Shown here: one piece after another, positions 56,604 to 64,000 of the stretch
Layout: each line of letters opens with the position of its first letter
Numbering within the stretch: the stretch's first letter is position 1
From: Chloroflexaceae bacterium
GTDB taxonomy: Bacteria; Chloroflexota; Chloroflexia; Chloroflexales; Chloroflexaceae
Assembly (NCBI GenBank): GCA_025057155.1
Contig: JANWYD010000011.1
Location: forward strand, 62,001 to 126,000
Length of the DNA: 64,000 bases
Direction of reading: 5' to 3'
The notes under the pieces: model-generated
Seen by the model: the letters and a program-made list of their open reading frames with translations, nothing else
Database searches by the model: none
What the model was told of the DNA's origin: nothing
Position numbers and translations under genes: made by a program

Positions 56604-57752
56604 ATGGGAGTATTGTTGCGCTTTTGGCGCGCGGGCGGTCGGTTGGCGACGGTCTTCCTGGTTGCCAGCATGCTCCCCGGTTGCAGCGCCGGTCCTTCCA
56701 CGGCCACCCTGCTCGATCCGCCGCCAGTTGCCTCCCCGTCACCTGTGCCGGCCCCTGACGATGTGGAGGTGGGGCGGCAACTCTTCACCGGTCAATTCGC
56801 CGTACCCGGATTCGTCGCGTGCATCGGTTGTCATAGCGTTGATCCTGCCAGTCGCGCAGGTATCGGTCCGAATCTGGCCGCCATCGCGCAAGTCGCCGGC
56901 CAGCGGGCGCCCGGAATGACGGCTGCTGAGTACATCGAACGCTCAATCCGGTTTCACGATGAGTTTGTGGTTCCAGGCTACAGGGCGGGGATTGCGCGGG
57001 GCGCCCTGGGGGGCCGGGATTTCAACGATGTGCTGAGCGACGAGCAGGTGGCCGCGCTGGTGGCTTACCTGATGAGTCTGCCCGCCAATGCGCCCGGCGC
57101 CAACGCCACGACGGGCGTCGCCGCGGCGCCTGCTGCGCCACGCGCGAGCGCCGCGTCCCCGCAGCTCGCAGCGAGCGCAACCGCCACGACGACGCGCGCC
57201 ACGGCGACTGCCAGCGCGACGTCCACGGCGACGGCGCGCGCCACGGCGACCACAACCGCTTCGGCCACCAGTACGCCGAGCGTCGCATCAACGGCTACAC
57301 CGGCCACTACCCCAACGGTTACCGCGAGCGCCACCGCGACTACAGCGTCAACCGCCACAGCAACTGCCACCCCTGCGGGAACCGGCACCCCGACTGCAAG
57401 CCCGACGGCGATCCCGGTCGCTACGGTTCCGCCCTCGCCAACTCCGCCACCCGCGCCGACGCCAGCGCCGGCCCCTACGCCTACCGTGGTTGCCGTCGCC
57501 GCCACCCCGACGCCGGCGCCGCTGCCCTCGGCGCCCGACGACCCCAATCTTGCCCGCTACGCCGGGTGCGTGAGTTGTCATAACCAGCACCCGCAACAGG
57601 TGCGCATGCCCCACCCGTTGAATCCCGCCTGCAACGAGTGCCACCGTGGATCGCCGAACCGCATCGGGTGCCCGACGTGCCACAGCATGCATGCGGTTGA
57701 CAATAAGCACGAGCCTGTACCCGATCTGGCCTGCGCGACGTGCCATCGGTAG
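56604..57752 (+). CDS. Penta-haem c-type cytochrome lipoprotein with T/A/P-rich linker
   Basis: A 382-residue lipoprotein (signal ATVFLVASMLPGC). Haem motif CIGCH at residues 73-77 opens an N-terminal monohaem cytochrome c domain (RQLFTGQFAVPGFVA, AAEYIERSIRFHDEF); a clear axial Met is not seen. A linker of about 140 residues, almost wholly Thr/Ala/Ser/Pro, separates it from a C-terminal block with four more motifs: CVSCH, CNECH, CPTCH and CATCH. This suggests electron transfer at the cell surface, e.g. between a soluble donor and a reductase. GAGAGGAGCGGAG precedes the ATG. The fusion architecture is unusual. Confidence 0.9.
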   Translation: MGVLLRFWRAGGRLATVFLVASMLPGCSAGPSTATLLDPPPVASPSPVPAPDDVEVGRQLFTGQFAVPGFVACIGCHSVDPASRAGIGPNLAAIAQVAGQRAPGMTAAEYIERSIRFHDEFVVPGYRAGIARGALGGRDFNDVLSDEQVAALVAYLMSLPANAPGANATTGVAAAPAAPRASAASPQLAASATATTTRATATASATSTATARATATTTASATSTPSVASTATPATTPTVTASATATTASTATATATPAGTGTPTASPTAIPVATVPPSPTPPPAPTPAPAPTPTVVAVAATPTPAPLPSAPDDPNLARYAGCVSCHNQHPQQVRMPHPLNPACNECHRGSPNRIGCPTCHSMHAVDNKHEPVPDLACATCHR

Positions 57753-57958
57753 AGGCGGAATGGCGGGGCCGGGGGGAGACGGCCCGATGGCGAAAATGTT
57801 CACGAACGTGCGCCCTGCCTCCCCGCCACCCCCTGCACGTTGAATGCGCAGGTGGTGGTACAATACCTTTGAATCTGATCCTGCATCGCTTTGCGAGGCC
57901 TGGCCTCAGGTGCGTGCCACTCGGAGGGCTGGCCTTCACCTTACTGGAATGGAAGCCG

Positions 57959-58354
57959 ATGGTTCTCATTGCAACCCTCTGCGCTCCGACGCGCGTTGCG
58001 CTGACGCGCCTGGTAGCGCGCCGGGGCATGACCGCTCTGGTCTGTTTTGATGGCGCGGCGGCAGTGGCCGCTGCGCGCGGGCAACGGAGCGAGTTGCGGG
58101 GGGCGATCCTCGATGCTGACCTGCCCTCGCTGAACGGCCCCGATGTTGCTCGCGCCCTTGCCGACGAAGTTGGCCCCCTGCCAACGTTCATTCTTACCCC
58201 CCCTTCTCTGCGATTGCTTTCGAACCCGGCCGGCATCAGCGACGACGAGCTGGCGCGGATTGATGCATGGCTCGCGAGGCTTCCGCTGGCATCTTCCTCG
58301 GAGCCGTTTCTGCTTCCTCAGGCTGTGCTGTCTCTCGAAGATATAGCCGTCTGA
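57959..58354 (+). CDS. Degenerate receiver-like domain protein
   Basis: A 131-residue protein whose first 110 residues follow the receiver fold: MVLIATLCAPTRVALTRLVARRGM, GAILDADLPSLNGPDVARAL (candidate Asp in LDADLPSLNG), FILTPPSLRLL. The acidic DD pair and the switch Lys are missing, so it is probably not phosphorylated in the normal way. The start at 57959 is where the fold begins; an earlier in-frame ATG exists at 57740 but its added segment is not receiver-like. It lies between the cytochrome and cobT genes without obvious link. Confidence 0.55.
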   Translation: MVLIATLCAPTRVALTRLVARRGMTALVCFDGAAAVAAARGQRSELRGAILDADLPSLNGPDVARALADEVGPLPTFILTPPSLRLLSNPAGISDDELARIDAWLARLPLASSSEPFLLPQAVLSLEDIAV

Positions 58355-58505
58355 GATTCGGTCTCGGCAACGTTTCAAGATGAAAACCGGGAATGCGGGT
58401 TTCCTCAGCTCTGCCTGTTGGGGACCGCAACAACCCCTCGTTTCATACTGTCCCCGTGTGGTGCTGCCGCACAATCGTCTGACATCTGCGCAGGAGGTTG
58501 ACCCA

Positions 58506-59561
58506 ATGAGCCGGCTAGAACAGACCATCGCCCAGATTGCTCCCCTCAACGATGAAGCCATGGCCGAAGCGCGTGCGCGCCAGGATGTGCTGACCAAGCC
58601 CCAGGGTTCCCTGGGGCGCCTGGAGGCGCTGGCGACGCAGATCGCCGGTATCACCGGCAATCCGCGCCCGCGTCTGCTCCAGCCGGCAGTGGTGGTGATG
58701 GCCGGCGATCACGGTGTGGCTGCCCAGGGCGTGAGCCTTTATCCCGCCGAGGTCACGCCGCAGATGGTGCTGAACTTTCTCCGTGGCGGCGCGGCGATCA
58801 ATGTCCTGGCGCGGCATGTCGGCGTGCGGGTGGTCGTGGTTGACATGGGCGTGGCGGTTGATCTGCCTCCGCATCCCGAACTGCTGGTGCGCAAGATTGC
58901 TTACGGGACGCGCGATTTCAGCCGCGAGCCGGCAATGAGCCGCGAGCAGGCCCGGCAGGCCGTGGAGACCGGCATTGCTGTGGTCGAGGAGATGATCGCT
59001 GCTGGCGTTGATGTGGTTGCTACCGGCGATATGGGCATCGGCAATACGACGCCTTCGAGTGCCGTCGTTGCCGCTATTGCCGGACGTCCGGTCGCCGAGG
59101 TGACCGGACGCGGCACCGGCCTGGATGATGCCGGCCTGGCCCGCAAAGTGGCCGTGATCGAGGCTGCTCTGGCCCTGCACCGGCCCGATCCTTCCGACGG
59201 CCTAGATGTGCTGGCAAAGGTGGGGGGCCTGGAAATCGGCGGCCTGGCCGGGGTGATTATCGGCGCGGCAGCCCGGCGCGTTCCGGTGGTGGTTGACGGC
59301 TTCATCTCCGGCGCGGCGGCGCTGATTGCCTGCACGCTGGCGCCGGCGGCGCAGCCCTACCTGATCGCCGGCCATCGCTCGGTTGAACGGGGCCATCAGG
59401 CCGTGTTTGGTCGGCTTGACCTCGAACCGCTGCTCGATCTGGGATTGCGCCTGGGTGAAGGTACCGGGGCAGTGCTAGCCATTTCGCTCTGCCAGGCTGC
59501 CTGCAAGATCCTCGATGAAATGGCCACCTTTGGCGAGGCCGGCGTGTCGGGGCCGGCGTAA
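58506..59561 (+). CDS. cobT: Nicotinate-nucleotide-dimethylbenzimidazole phosphoribosyltransferase
   Basis: A 351-residue CobT that builds alpha-ribazole phosphate, the lower ligand of cobalamin, from nicotinate mononucleotide and dimethylbenzimidazole. Signatures are DVLTKPQGSLGRLEALATQI, VMAGDHGVAAQGVS, EVTPQMVLNFLRGGAAINVL, TGDMGIGNTTPSSAVVAAIA, VDGFISGAAALIA and RSVERGHQAVFGRL. The ATG at 58506 follows GCAGGAGG. No cobalamin riboswitch was recognised upstream, and no other cob gene is in the window. Confidence 0.95.
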   Translation: MSRLEQTIAQIAPLNDEAMAEARARQDVLTKPQGSLGRLEALATQIAGITGNPRPRLLQPAVVVMAGDHGVAAQGVSLYPAEVTPQMVLNFLRGGAAINVLARHVGVRVVVVDMGVAVDLPPHPELLVRKIAYGTRDFSREPAMSREQARQAVETGIAVVEEMIAAGVDVVATGDMGIGNTTPSSAVVAAIAGRPVAEVTGRGTGLDDAGLARKVAVIEAALALHRPDPSDGLDVLAKVGGLEIGGLAGVIIGAAARRVPVVVDGFISGAAALIACTLAPAAQPYLIAGHRSVERGHQAVFGRLDLEPLLDLGLRLGEGTGAVLAISLCQAACKILDEMATFGEAGVSGPA

Positions 59562-59574
59562 AGACCCCTTCTGC

Positions 59575-59676
59575 CGTGATGCATTACCCATAATTGGAAC
59601 AGGCTTTTGCCCCGAACATTCCGCTCGTCAGGACCGGCAAAAGCGACCGGCCGGTCCCGACGAGCGGTGCCCGACG
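59575..59676 (-). repeat. Repeat family 5 copy with hairpin
   Basis: CGCTCGTCAGGACCGG pairs with CCGGTCCCGACGAGCG (15 of 16 pairs). Reverse-complement sequence matches the hairpin and following segment at 7441-7533, including GGTAATGCAT. It sits between cobT and the convergent repeat-protein gene. Confidence 0.6.
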
Positions 59677-59789
59677 CCTGCTGGCTGCGCCGGCCACAGG
59701 CAGACAAAAAGAGGATACGAGGAGACGAATCCTCCTTGCATCCCTCCAGACAGCGCCTTAGAGATGCAACGTCTCCCGAACCCGCGGCC

Positions 59790-61625
59790 TCAGCGCACGA
59801 TGAAGCGGATGGCGTAACTTACGTCATTGTTCACGTTGTCGTTCTGCGAACTGCGAATGGCCATCACGTAGAGACCGCGCTGCGCTCCCTCCGGTACCGT
59901 GTACGACCAGGTAATAACCCCCTTCGCATCGGCCCGCAATTCGCGGTCGAAGCGTTCGATCGAACCATCAGGCCGGTTCAGCCAGTAGCCGGCAAATTCG
60001 CCGTCCTTAAAGCCCGAGGCGCTGAAGGTGAAGGTCGTCCCGATACCGCCCTCCTCAGGCGTGACTCGCGCCGCCGGGGCCGGGGTGGCGCCATCGGTGA
60101 TGCTGAACGTGATGCGCTCGATCTTCCGCGTGTCCTGGCCCCGCGCGACCATGGTCCACTGGCCGCCGATGCTGGTGGCCGGGGCCGTCCAGGTCCAGGT
60201 GACCGTGCCTTCGGAAGTGGCGCGGATGTCGGGGGGACCGGCGACGATGACGCCATCGGGGCGTTCGAGCCAGGTGTCAATCCGCTCGATGGCATTGAAG
60301 CCCCGAGCCTGGAAGGTGAAGGTCGTGCCGGGTGGCCCGCTGAGAGGGTTGACACGTGCCGCAGCCGGCGGATCGGCGGCGATGACGAAGGCGATCTGGA
60401 TCTCGCGGCGACTGGCGAGGCCACGGAAGCTCATCGTCCACATACCGGATGGCGCGCGGGCCGGGGCCTGCCAGGCGAGGGTCACGCGGCCATCGCCATC
60501 GGCGCGCACCGGGGTGCGTCTGGTGTCATCCACCGTCCCGTCGGGCCGGGTTGGCCAGTAACCGACCTCTTCGATGCTGTTGAAACCGGTCACCACGAAG
60601 GTAAAGGTAGCCCCGGGCGTTCCAGCGGCAGGGGTCACCTGGCCGCTCAGGGGTGGAGGACCCGCGGGGGCCGGGTTTGCGCCGGTGATCGTAAAGGGAA
60701 TGGCCACTTCCACCCGGCTATCGCGCCCGCGACTGACGGCCTGCCAGACGCCGGCCTGAGCGCTGGCGGGGCTGGCCCAGCGCCAGGTCGCGATGCCGTT
60801 GCGATCGGCGATCAGGTAGGGTGTGGCATCAACGGCGCGCCCGTCGGGCGTGGTCAGCCACGAGCCGACCTGTTCGCCGGGGGTAAAGCCGCCAATGGTG
60901 ATCGTGAAGACTGTGCCTGGCGCTCCGCTTGGCGGCGTCACACTCCGCTCAGGGGCAGGGGCCGCTGGCGCGATGATGGTGAAGCGCGCAATGATCTCGC
61001 GGCTGGTCTGCAGATCGCGCACCACCATCTGCCAGACGCCGCCGCGGGCATCGTCCGGCGCCGTCCAGCGCCAGCGCAGTTCACCGCGGGCGTCGGGGAC
61101 GAGATTCGGGTCCTTGCCGGGCGTCAGGTCACGGCTAGCGCCGCCGGGGTCAACCAGCCAGGCGGCGACACGCCGGCCGGGGGTGAGACCGCTGGCCTGA
61201 AACTCGAAGGCGGTTCCCGGCGCGCCACTGGATGGGGCCACGCTGATGGGATCGGGGAGCGGATTTGACCCGGCAACCGTAAAGGGAATAGCAAGCAATA
61301 CATTGCTGGTGACGCCGCGAGCGGTCATGGTCCATTCCCCGTTGGGGTCGCCAGGGGCAACGTCCCAGCTCCAGATAATCGCGCCGCGGGCGTCGGCGAT
61401 GACCGAAGGATAACGCGGTCGAGCGACGCCGCCCGGAGGGGTGGCCCACAGGTCAACCCGTTCGCCGGGCGTGAAGCCCGTAGCGGTAAAATGGATACGC
61501 ACGCCCGGCCCGGCCACGGCGGGCGAGGCGCTGCCGCTGGCCGCGTGCGTCGCCGGGGCAAGGCCTGAAAGCGCCAGGGCGCCGAGGAACAGCATGAGTA
61601 TCGAAGTTCGAAGGTACGGGTTCAT
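59790..61625 (-). CDS. Secreted protein with six tandem Ig-like repeats
   Basis: A 611-residue exported protein. The signal peptide is MNPYLRTSILMLFLGALALS with cleavage near THAAS. The rest is six repeats of about 95 residues, each with a GxPGTxFxFxxxGF opener, an xxWxxxPDG segment and a GxWxMxxRGxxSxRxxxIxFxI closer, e.g. SGAPGTVFTITIGGFTPGEQ and SGPPGTTFTFQARGFN. The fold is likely Ig/fibronectin-like, typical of surface or sheath proteins. There are no catalytic motifs. The last repeat is the most diverged. AGGAAGG precedes the ATG. Confidence 0.8.
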   Translation of the reverse strand: MNPYLRTSILMLFLGALALSGLAPATHAASGSASPAVAGPGVRIHFTATGFTPGERVDLWATPPGGVARPRYPSVIADARGAIIWSWDVAPGDPNGEWTMTARGVTSNVLLAIPFTVAGSNPLPDPISVAPSSGAPGTAFEFQASGLTPGRRVAAWLVDPGGASRDLTPGKDPNLVPDARGELRWRWTAPDDARGGVWQMVVRDLQTSREIIARFTIIAPAAPAPERSVTPPSGAPGTVFTITIGGFTPGEQVGSWLTTPDGRAVDATPYLIADRNGIATWRWASPASAQAGVWQAVSRGRDSRVEVAIPFTITGANPAPAGPPPLSGQVTPAAGTPGATFTFVVTGFNSIEEVGYWPTRPDGTVDDTRRTPVRADGDGRVTLAWQAPARAPSGMWTMSFRGLASRREIQIAFVIAADPPAAARVNPLSGPPGTTFTFQARGFNAIERIDTWLERPDGVIVAGPPDIRATSEGTVTWTWTAPATSIGGQWTMVARGQDTRKIERITFSITDGATPAPAARVTPEEGGIGTTFTFSASGFKDGEFAGYWLNRPDGSIERFDRELRADAKGVITWSYTVPEGAQRGLYVMAIRSSQNDNVNNDVSYAIRFIVR

Positions 61626-62010
61626 GACGGTTTCGGACCTTCCTACGCGGTGTAACTCGTAGTCATTGTACTACGCCTGGATGTCGGAGAGACCTGACAG
61701 GAGGAGGAGATCAGGTTACATCTGAGTCATACATGGCAGGTACGGGAGAACGAGGCCCGGTCGAGACAACGCCTTATCGTTGCGATGGGGCGCCGCGACC
61801 GCGCCCCGGCCGGTTGCCGCATGTATGAACTGGTTCTGCTCGTGCTACAATACGCGCGCTCACTACATGCCAGGATGATGATTGGCGCAGTCGGAGCGGG
61901 TGTGGGAGGGATTCGCCCTTCCTGCAAGAACCTATCATCACAACCAGGTGGTCACACCGGTGGTTCACAGGCAGTCGCTATGCTCCAGGCTTATTCACGG
62001 AGGTATGGAT
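61626..62010. other. 385-base region between divergent genes
   Basis: A possible -10 box TACAAT lies near 61848, but its -35 is poor. GTGTGGGAGGGATTCGCCCTTCC near 61900 is a short G+C hairpin segment. No gene is supported, although reading frames cross the region. Confidence 0.4.
61999..62004 (+). promoter_or_regulatory. Ribosome binding site deciding the 62011 start
   Basis: GGAGGT is six bases from the ATG at 62011 and directly abuts the ATG at 62005, so initiation at 62011 is favoured. Confidence 0.6.
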
Positions 62011-62496
62011 ATGACGACGGAACCGCTGCGCGAGGGAGAGGCTATCACGAGTGGTGGCGCGGTTAGCTTTGCCACAAAGCTGCGCTCTGTGCCCGGTCTC
62101 GATCCGGAGGTGGTTGAGAAACTGAACGCGATCGGGATCGCTGATAATGCCACGCTCCTCGCGCGGGGCGCGCAACCCGAAGGTCGCGATGAGATCTGTG
62201 CTGCAACTGGCATCAATGCCGTGCAATTGCTCAGCACCCTGTACCTGATGGATCTAGAGCGTGTGGACGGCGTATCGTGGACCAGCGCGCGGCTGCTGGT
62301 CGGGGCGGGGGTCACGACGGTTCCTGATCTGGCCTTCCGCAGCGCTGACGATCTGCTGCCCCAGATCCAGCGGGCAAATGAGGAACTGGGCCTGGTCAAG
62401 CGTCTTCCCTCGCGCAAGGCCGTGCAAGGCTGGATTGACCACGCGCGAACGTTGCCCCAGGCCATCTTCTTTGGCGGCAACAGTGAAGTCTTCTGA
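62011..62496 (+). CDS. DUF4332-like helix-hairpin-helix protein
   Basis: A 161-residue soluble protein with two helix-hairpin-helix-like segments, typical of DUF4332 proteins: LRSVPGLDPEVVEKLNAIGI and SARLLVGAGVTTVPDLAFRS, with LQPQIQRANEEL-type helices after. Such domains bind DNA or act as protein-protein scaffolds, and in cyanobacteria and Chloroflexota they are common but uncharacterised. The last third (RKAVQGWIDHARTLPQAIFF) is a single long helix and tail. Immediately downstream a family 2 repeat begins. Confidence 0.75.
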   Translation: MTTEPLREGEAITSGGAVSFATKLRSVPGLDPEVVEKLNAIGIADNATLLARGAQPEGRDEICAATGINAVQLLSTLYLMDLERVDGVSWTSARLLVGAGVTTVPDLAFRSADDLLPQIQRANEELGLVKRLPSRKAVQGWIDHARTLPQAIFFGGNSEVF

Positions 62497-62518
62497 GGCG
62501 GAAAGAGAGCGTCAAGCA

Positions 62519-62622
62519 CGTGTTCAGATTCACCGCGGAGCACGCGGAGGAACCGGAAGGATGCGCTTTTTGAAGCCCTTTGCGCCCTCTGCGATGCGAA
62601 CGTGTTCGGTAGATGTGAACAC
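62519..62622 (+). repeat. Repeat family 2 copy
   Basis: ACGTGTTCAGATTCACCGCG opens and GGTAGATGTGAACAC closes this copy, matching 15751-15855 base for base over most of its length. It lies between the DUF4332-like gene and the GGDEF-EAL stop. Confidence 0.7.
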
Positions 62623-62672
62623 TATTGAGCATCACGGGGAGGTGCTGGGAGGGCTGTGCCCTCCCAGATTGT

Positions 62673-64000
62673 TCAAGCCGAAAGTGATCTGGTGCTGAGG
62701 AGCGACTCGAACCTGGCCGCGGGCAGGGGCGGACTGAACAGAAAGCCCTGAAACAGATCACAACCGGCGTCGAGCAGGAAGCTATGCTGCAGTCTGGTTT
62801 CAATCCCCTCGGCGACCAGTTGCAGGTTCAGCGAACGCCCCAGGGTCACAATGGCGTGGACTATGCCCCGGTTGCCATTCTGCGAGGAGGCATCGAGCTG
62901 AGCTACGAAGGTCCGGTCAACTTTCAGCGTGGTAAGGGGCAGGCGTTGCAGATAGGCCAGCGACGAGTAGCCGGTGCCGAAATCATCGAGGGCCAGGGCG
63001 ACGCCCAGCGCGCGCAGTTCTTGTAGCTGGTGCAAGAGCGACTCGAGATCGCCCACGAGCATACTCTCGGTCAGTTCCAGTTCAACCAGCCTCGGATCAA
63101 GGTTGCTGCCGGCAATCGTGGCGGCGACCATGGACGGAAAGGATGGTTGCGCGAACTGGATCGCCGAAATGTTGACCGCTATGGGAACGAGCAGGAGACC
63201 CTTCTGTCGCCACTCCCTAAGTTGTCGGCAGACCTCTTGCAGGCACCATTCGCCGATCGGGACAATAAGCCCCAGTTCTTCGGCCAGAGGAATGAAGCGT
63301 GCCGGAGGGATCGTGCCCAGCCTGGGATGTTGCCAGCGGATCAGCGCCTCTGCTCCCCTCAGCCGTCCGGCGCGATCCACCTTGGGCTGGTAGAACAGGA
63401 CGAACTCATCGCGCTCCAGCGCCCGGCGCAACTGGTTTTCCAGTTGCAGGCGCTCCAGGGCCATGCGATTGGTGCTGGGATCGAAGAACTGAAAGCTGTT
63501 ACGCAGGGTGCTTTTGGCCCGATACATGGCGACATCGGCGTTGCGTTGCAGCGTTTCGGCATCCTCGCCATCATCGGGAAAGATGCTGGCGCCGATGCTG
63601 GCGCTGAGGAACAGTTCCTGGCCTTTAACCAGAAACGGCATGCGCAGCATCTCGTGCAGGCGTTTAGCGACCTGCGAGACCTGGCTGCTATCGGCGATCT
63701 CCGGCAGGACAAGCATAAACTCATCCCCACCCCGGCGCGCCAGAGTGTCGCTGGCGCGCACGCAGCCCTCGAAGCGACGCGCGAGTTGTACCAGGAGCAT
63801 ATCGCCGACGCTGTGCCCCAGAGTGTCGTTGATCTGTTTGAAACGGTCCAGGTCAATGAACAGCACCGCTACTTTATGCCGGGAGCGCCGAGCGGCCTCA
63901 AGCGCCTGGCGAAGGCGATCCTCGAAGAGGGCGCGGTTGGGCAGCCCGGTCAGCGGGTCATAGTAGGCCTGTACGGCAAGTTGTTGCAGACGTTCATGCT
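62673..64000 (-). CDS. GGDEF-EAL c-di-GMP signalling protein (5' end outside window)
   Basis: The frame is open from the right edge, so only the C-terminal 440 or so residues are seen. The diguanylate cyclase domain opens YYDPLTGLPNRALFEDRLRQ, has metal/substrate residues in FIDLDRFKQINDTLGH and an intact RRGGDEF active site. The EAL domain has EALIRWQHPRLG, LELTESMLVG, ALDDFGTGYSSLAYL and LKVDRTFVAQLD, with the catalytic residues present. It could therefore make, break or only sense c-di-GMP. The GTG at 63866 is only an internal codon. The N-terminal sensory domain lies beyond base 64000. Confidence 0.93.
   Translation of the reverse strand, partial: HERLQQLAVQAYYDPLTGLPNRALFEDRLRQALEAARRSRHKVAVLFIDLDRFKQINDTLGHSVGDMLLVQLARRFEGCVRASDTLARRGGDEFMLVLPEIADSSQVSQVAKRLHEMLRMPFLVKGQELFLSASIGASIFPDDGEDAETLQRNADVAMYRAKSTLRNSFQFFDPSTNRMALERLQLENQLRRALERDEFVLFYQPKVDRAGRLRGAEALIRWQHPRLGTIPPARFIPLAEELGLIVPIGEWCLQEVCRQLREWRQKGLLLVPIAVNISAIQFAQPSFPSMVAATIAGSNLDPRLVELELTESMLVGDLESLLHQLQELRALGVALALDDFGTGYSSLAYLQRLPLTTLKVDRTFVAQLDASSQNGNRGIVHAIVTLGRSLNLQLVAEGIETRLQHSFLLDAGCDLFQGFLFSPPLPAARFESLLSTRSLSA

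Noticed and set aside
57110-57500. DNA tandem repeat in the cytochrome gene
   Set aside because: The ACG/GCC-rich stretch encodes the Thr/Ala linker with irregular units and stays in frame; it is a coding low-complexity region and not a separate element.
58355-58505. Cobalamin riboswitch before cobT
   Set aside because: No B12-box-like segment or multi-stem pattern was recognised in the 150 bases upstream; a covariance search would be decisive.

Overview
The window is G+C-rich bacterial chromosome, and its gene set and intergenic repeats suggest a filamentous Chloroflexota bacterium of the Chloroflexus/Roseiflexus type. This is an inference from protein style: a ba3-type oxidase, a type VII-like secretion ATPase with WXG proteins, a c-di-AMP receptor-like protein, large multi-GAF/PAS sensors and long secreted repeat proteins. 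No rRNA, tRNA, CRISPR array, transposase or phage gene was found.

Layout. 1-0.8 kb: IclR regulator. 1.1-4.5 kb: SCO copper chaperone and a compact ba3-type oxidase (subunits IIa, II, I). 4.7-15.7 kb: a secretion island with a membrane VWA-like/FHA protein, a lipoprotein, a ubiquitin-like/FHA protein, a three-ATPase EccC/EssC homologue, two WXG-like proteins and, between them, a 542-residue putative lipase that looks like a type VII effector. 16-17.7 kb: NAD kinase and a SRPBCC protein. 17.8-22.7 kb: secreted PGRP/amidase-like repeat protein and a lipoprotein glycosidase. 22.8-25.8 kb: receiver-GAF-PAS adenylate cyclase. 26.4-31 kb: site-2 protease, FAH-family enzyme, GT-C-like membrane protein. 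31.1-40.8 kb: carB, a low-G+C methyltransferase plus a 61-residue membrane protein, ABC-F ATPase, glycosyltransferase, short c-di-AMP receptor-like protein, CPBP protease. 41.2-45.5 kb: hybrid histidine kinase and REC-EAL protein (overlapping operon). 46.5-52.2 kb: SRPBCC protein, nadE, ldhA, yifB/comM. 52.4-64 kb: small unknowns, C45 peptidase, membrane protein, five-CxxCH cytochrome lipoprotein, receiver-like protein, cobT, secreted six-repeat protein, DUF4332-like protein, and a GGDEF-EAL protein that runs off the right edge.

Three nucleotide-signalling systems (cAMP, c-di-GMP, c-di-AMP) lie within 41 kb. NAD metabolism is represented by nadK and nadE. The most interesting unit is the 4.7-15.7 kb secretion island, which has the motor, candidate substrates or partners and a candidate lipase effector but no recognisable EccB/D/E, mycosin or EssA/EsaA channel gene.

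The intergenic DNA is unusually rich in short non-coding repeats. At least eight families recur, several with terminal inverted repeats and near-constant length (174 bp in two copies), which look like MITEs or mobile palindromes. Coordinates of repeats are by eye and may be off by a few bases. All protein family calls rest on visible motifs, without database searches.
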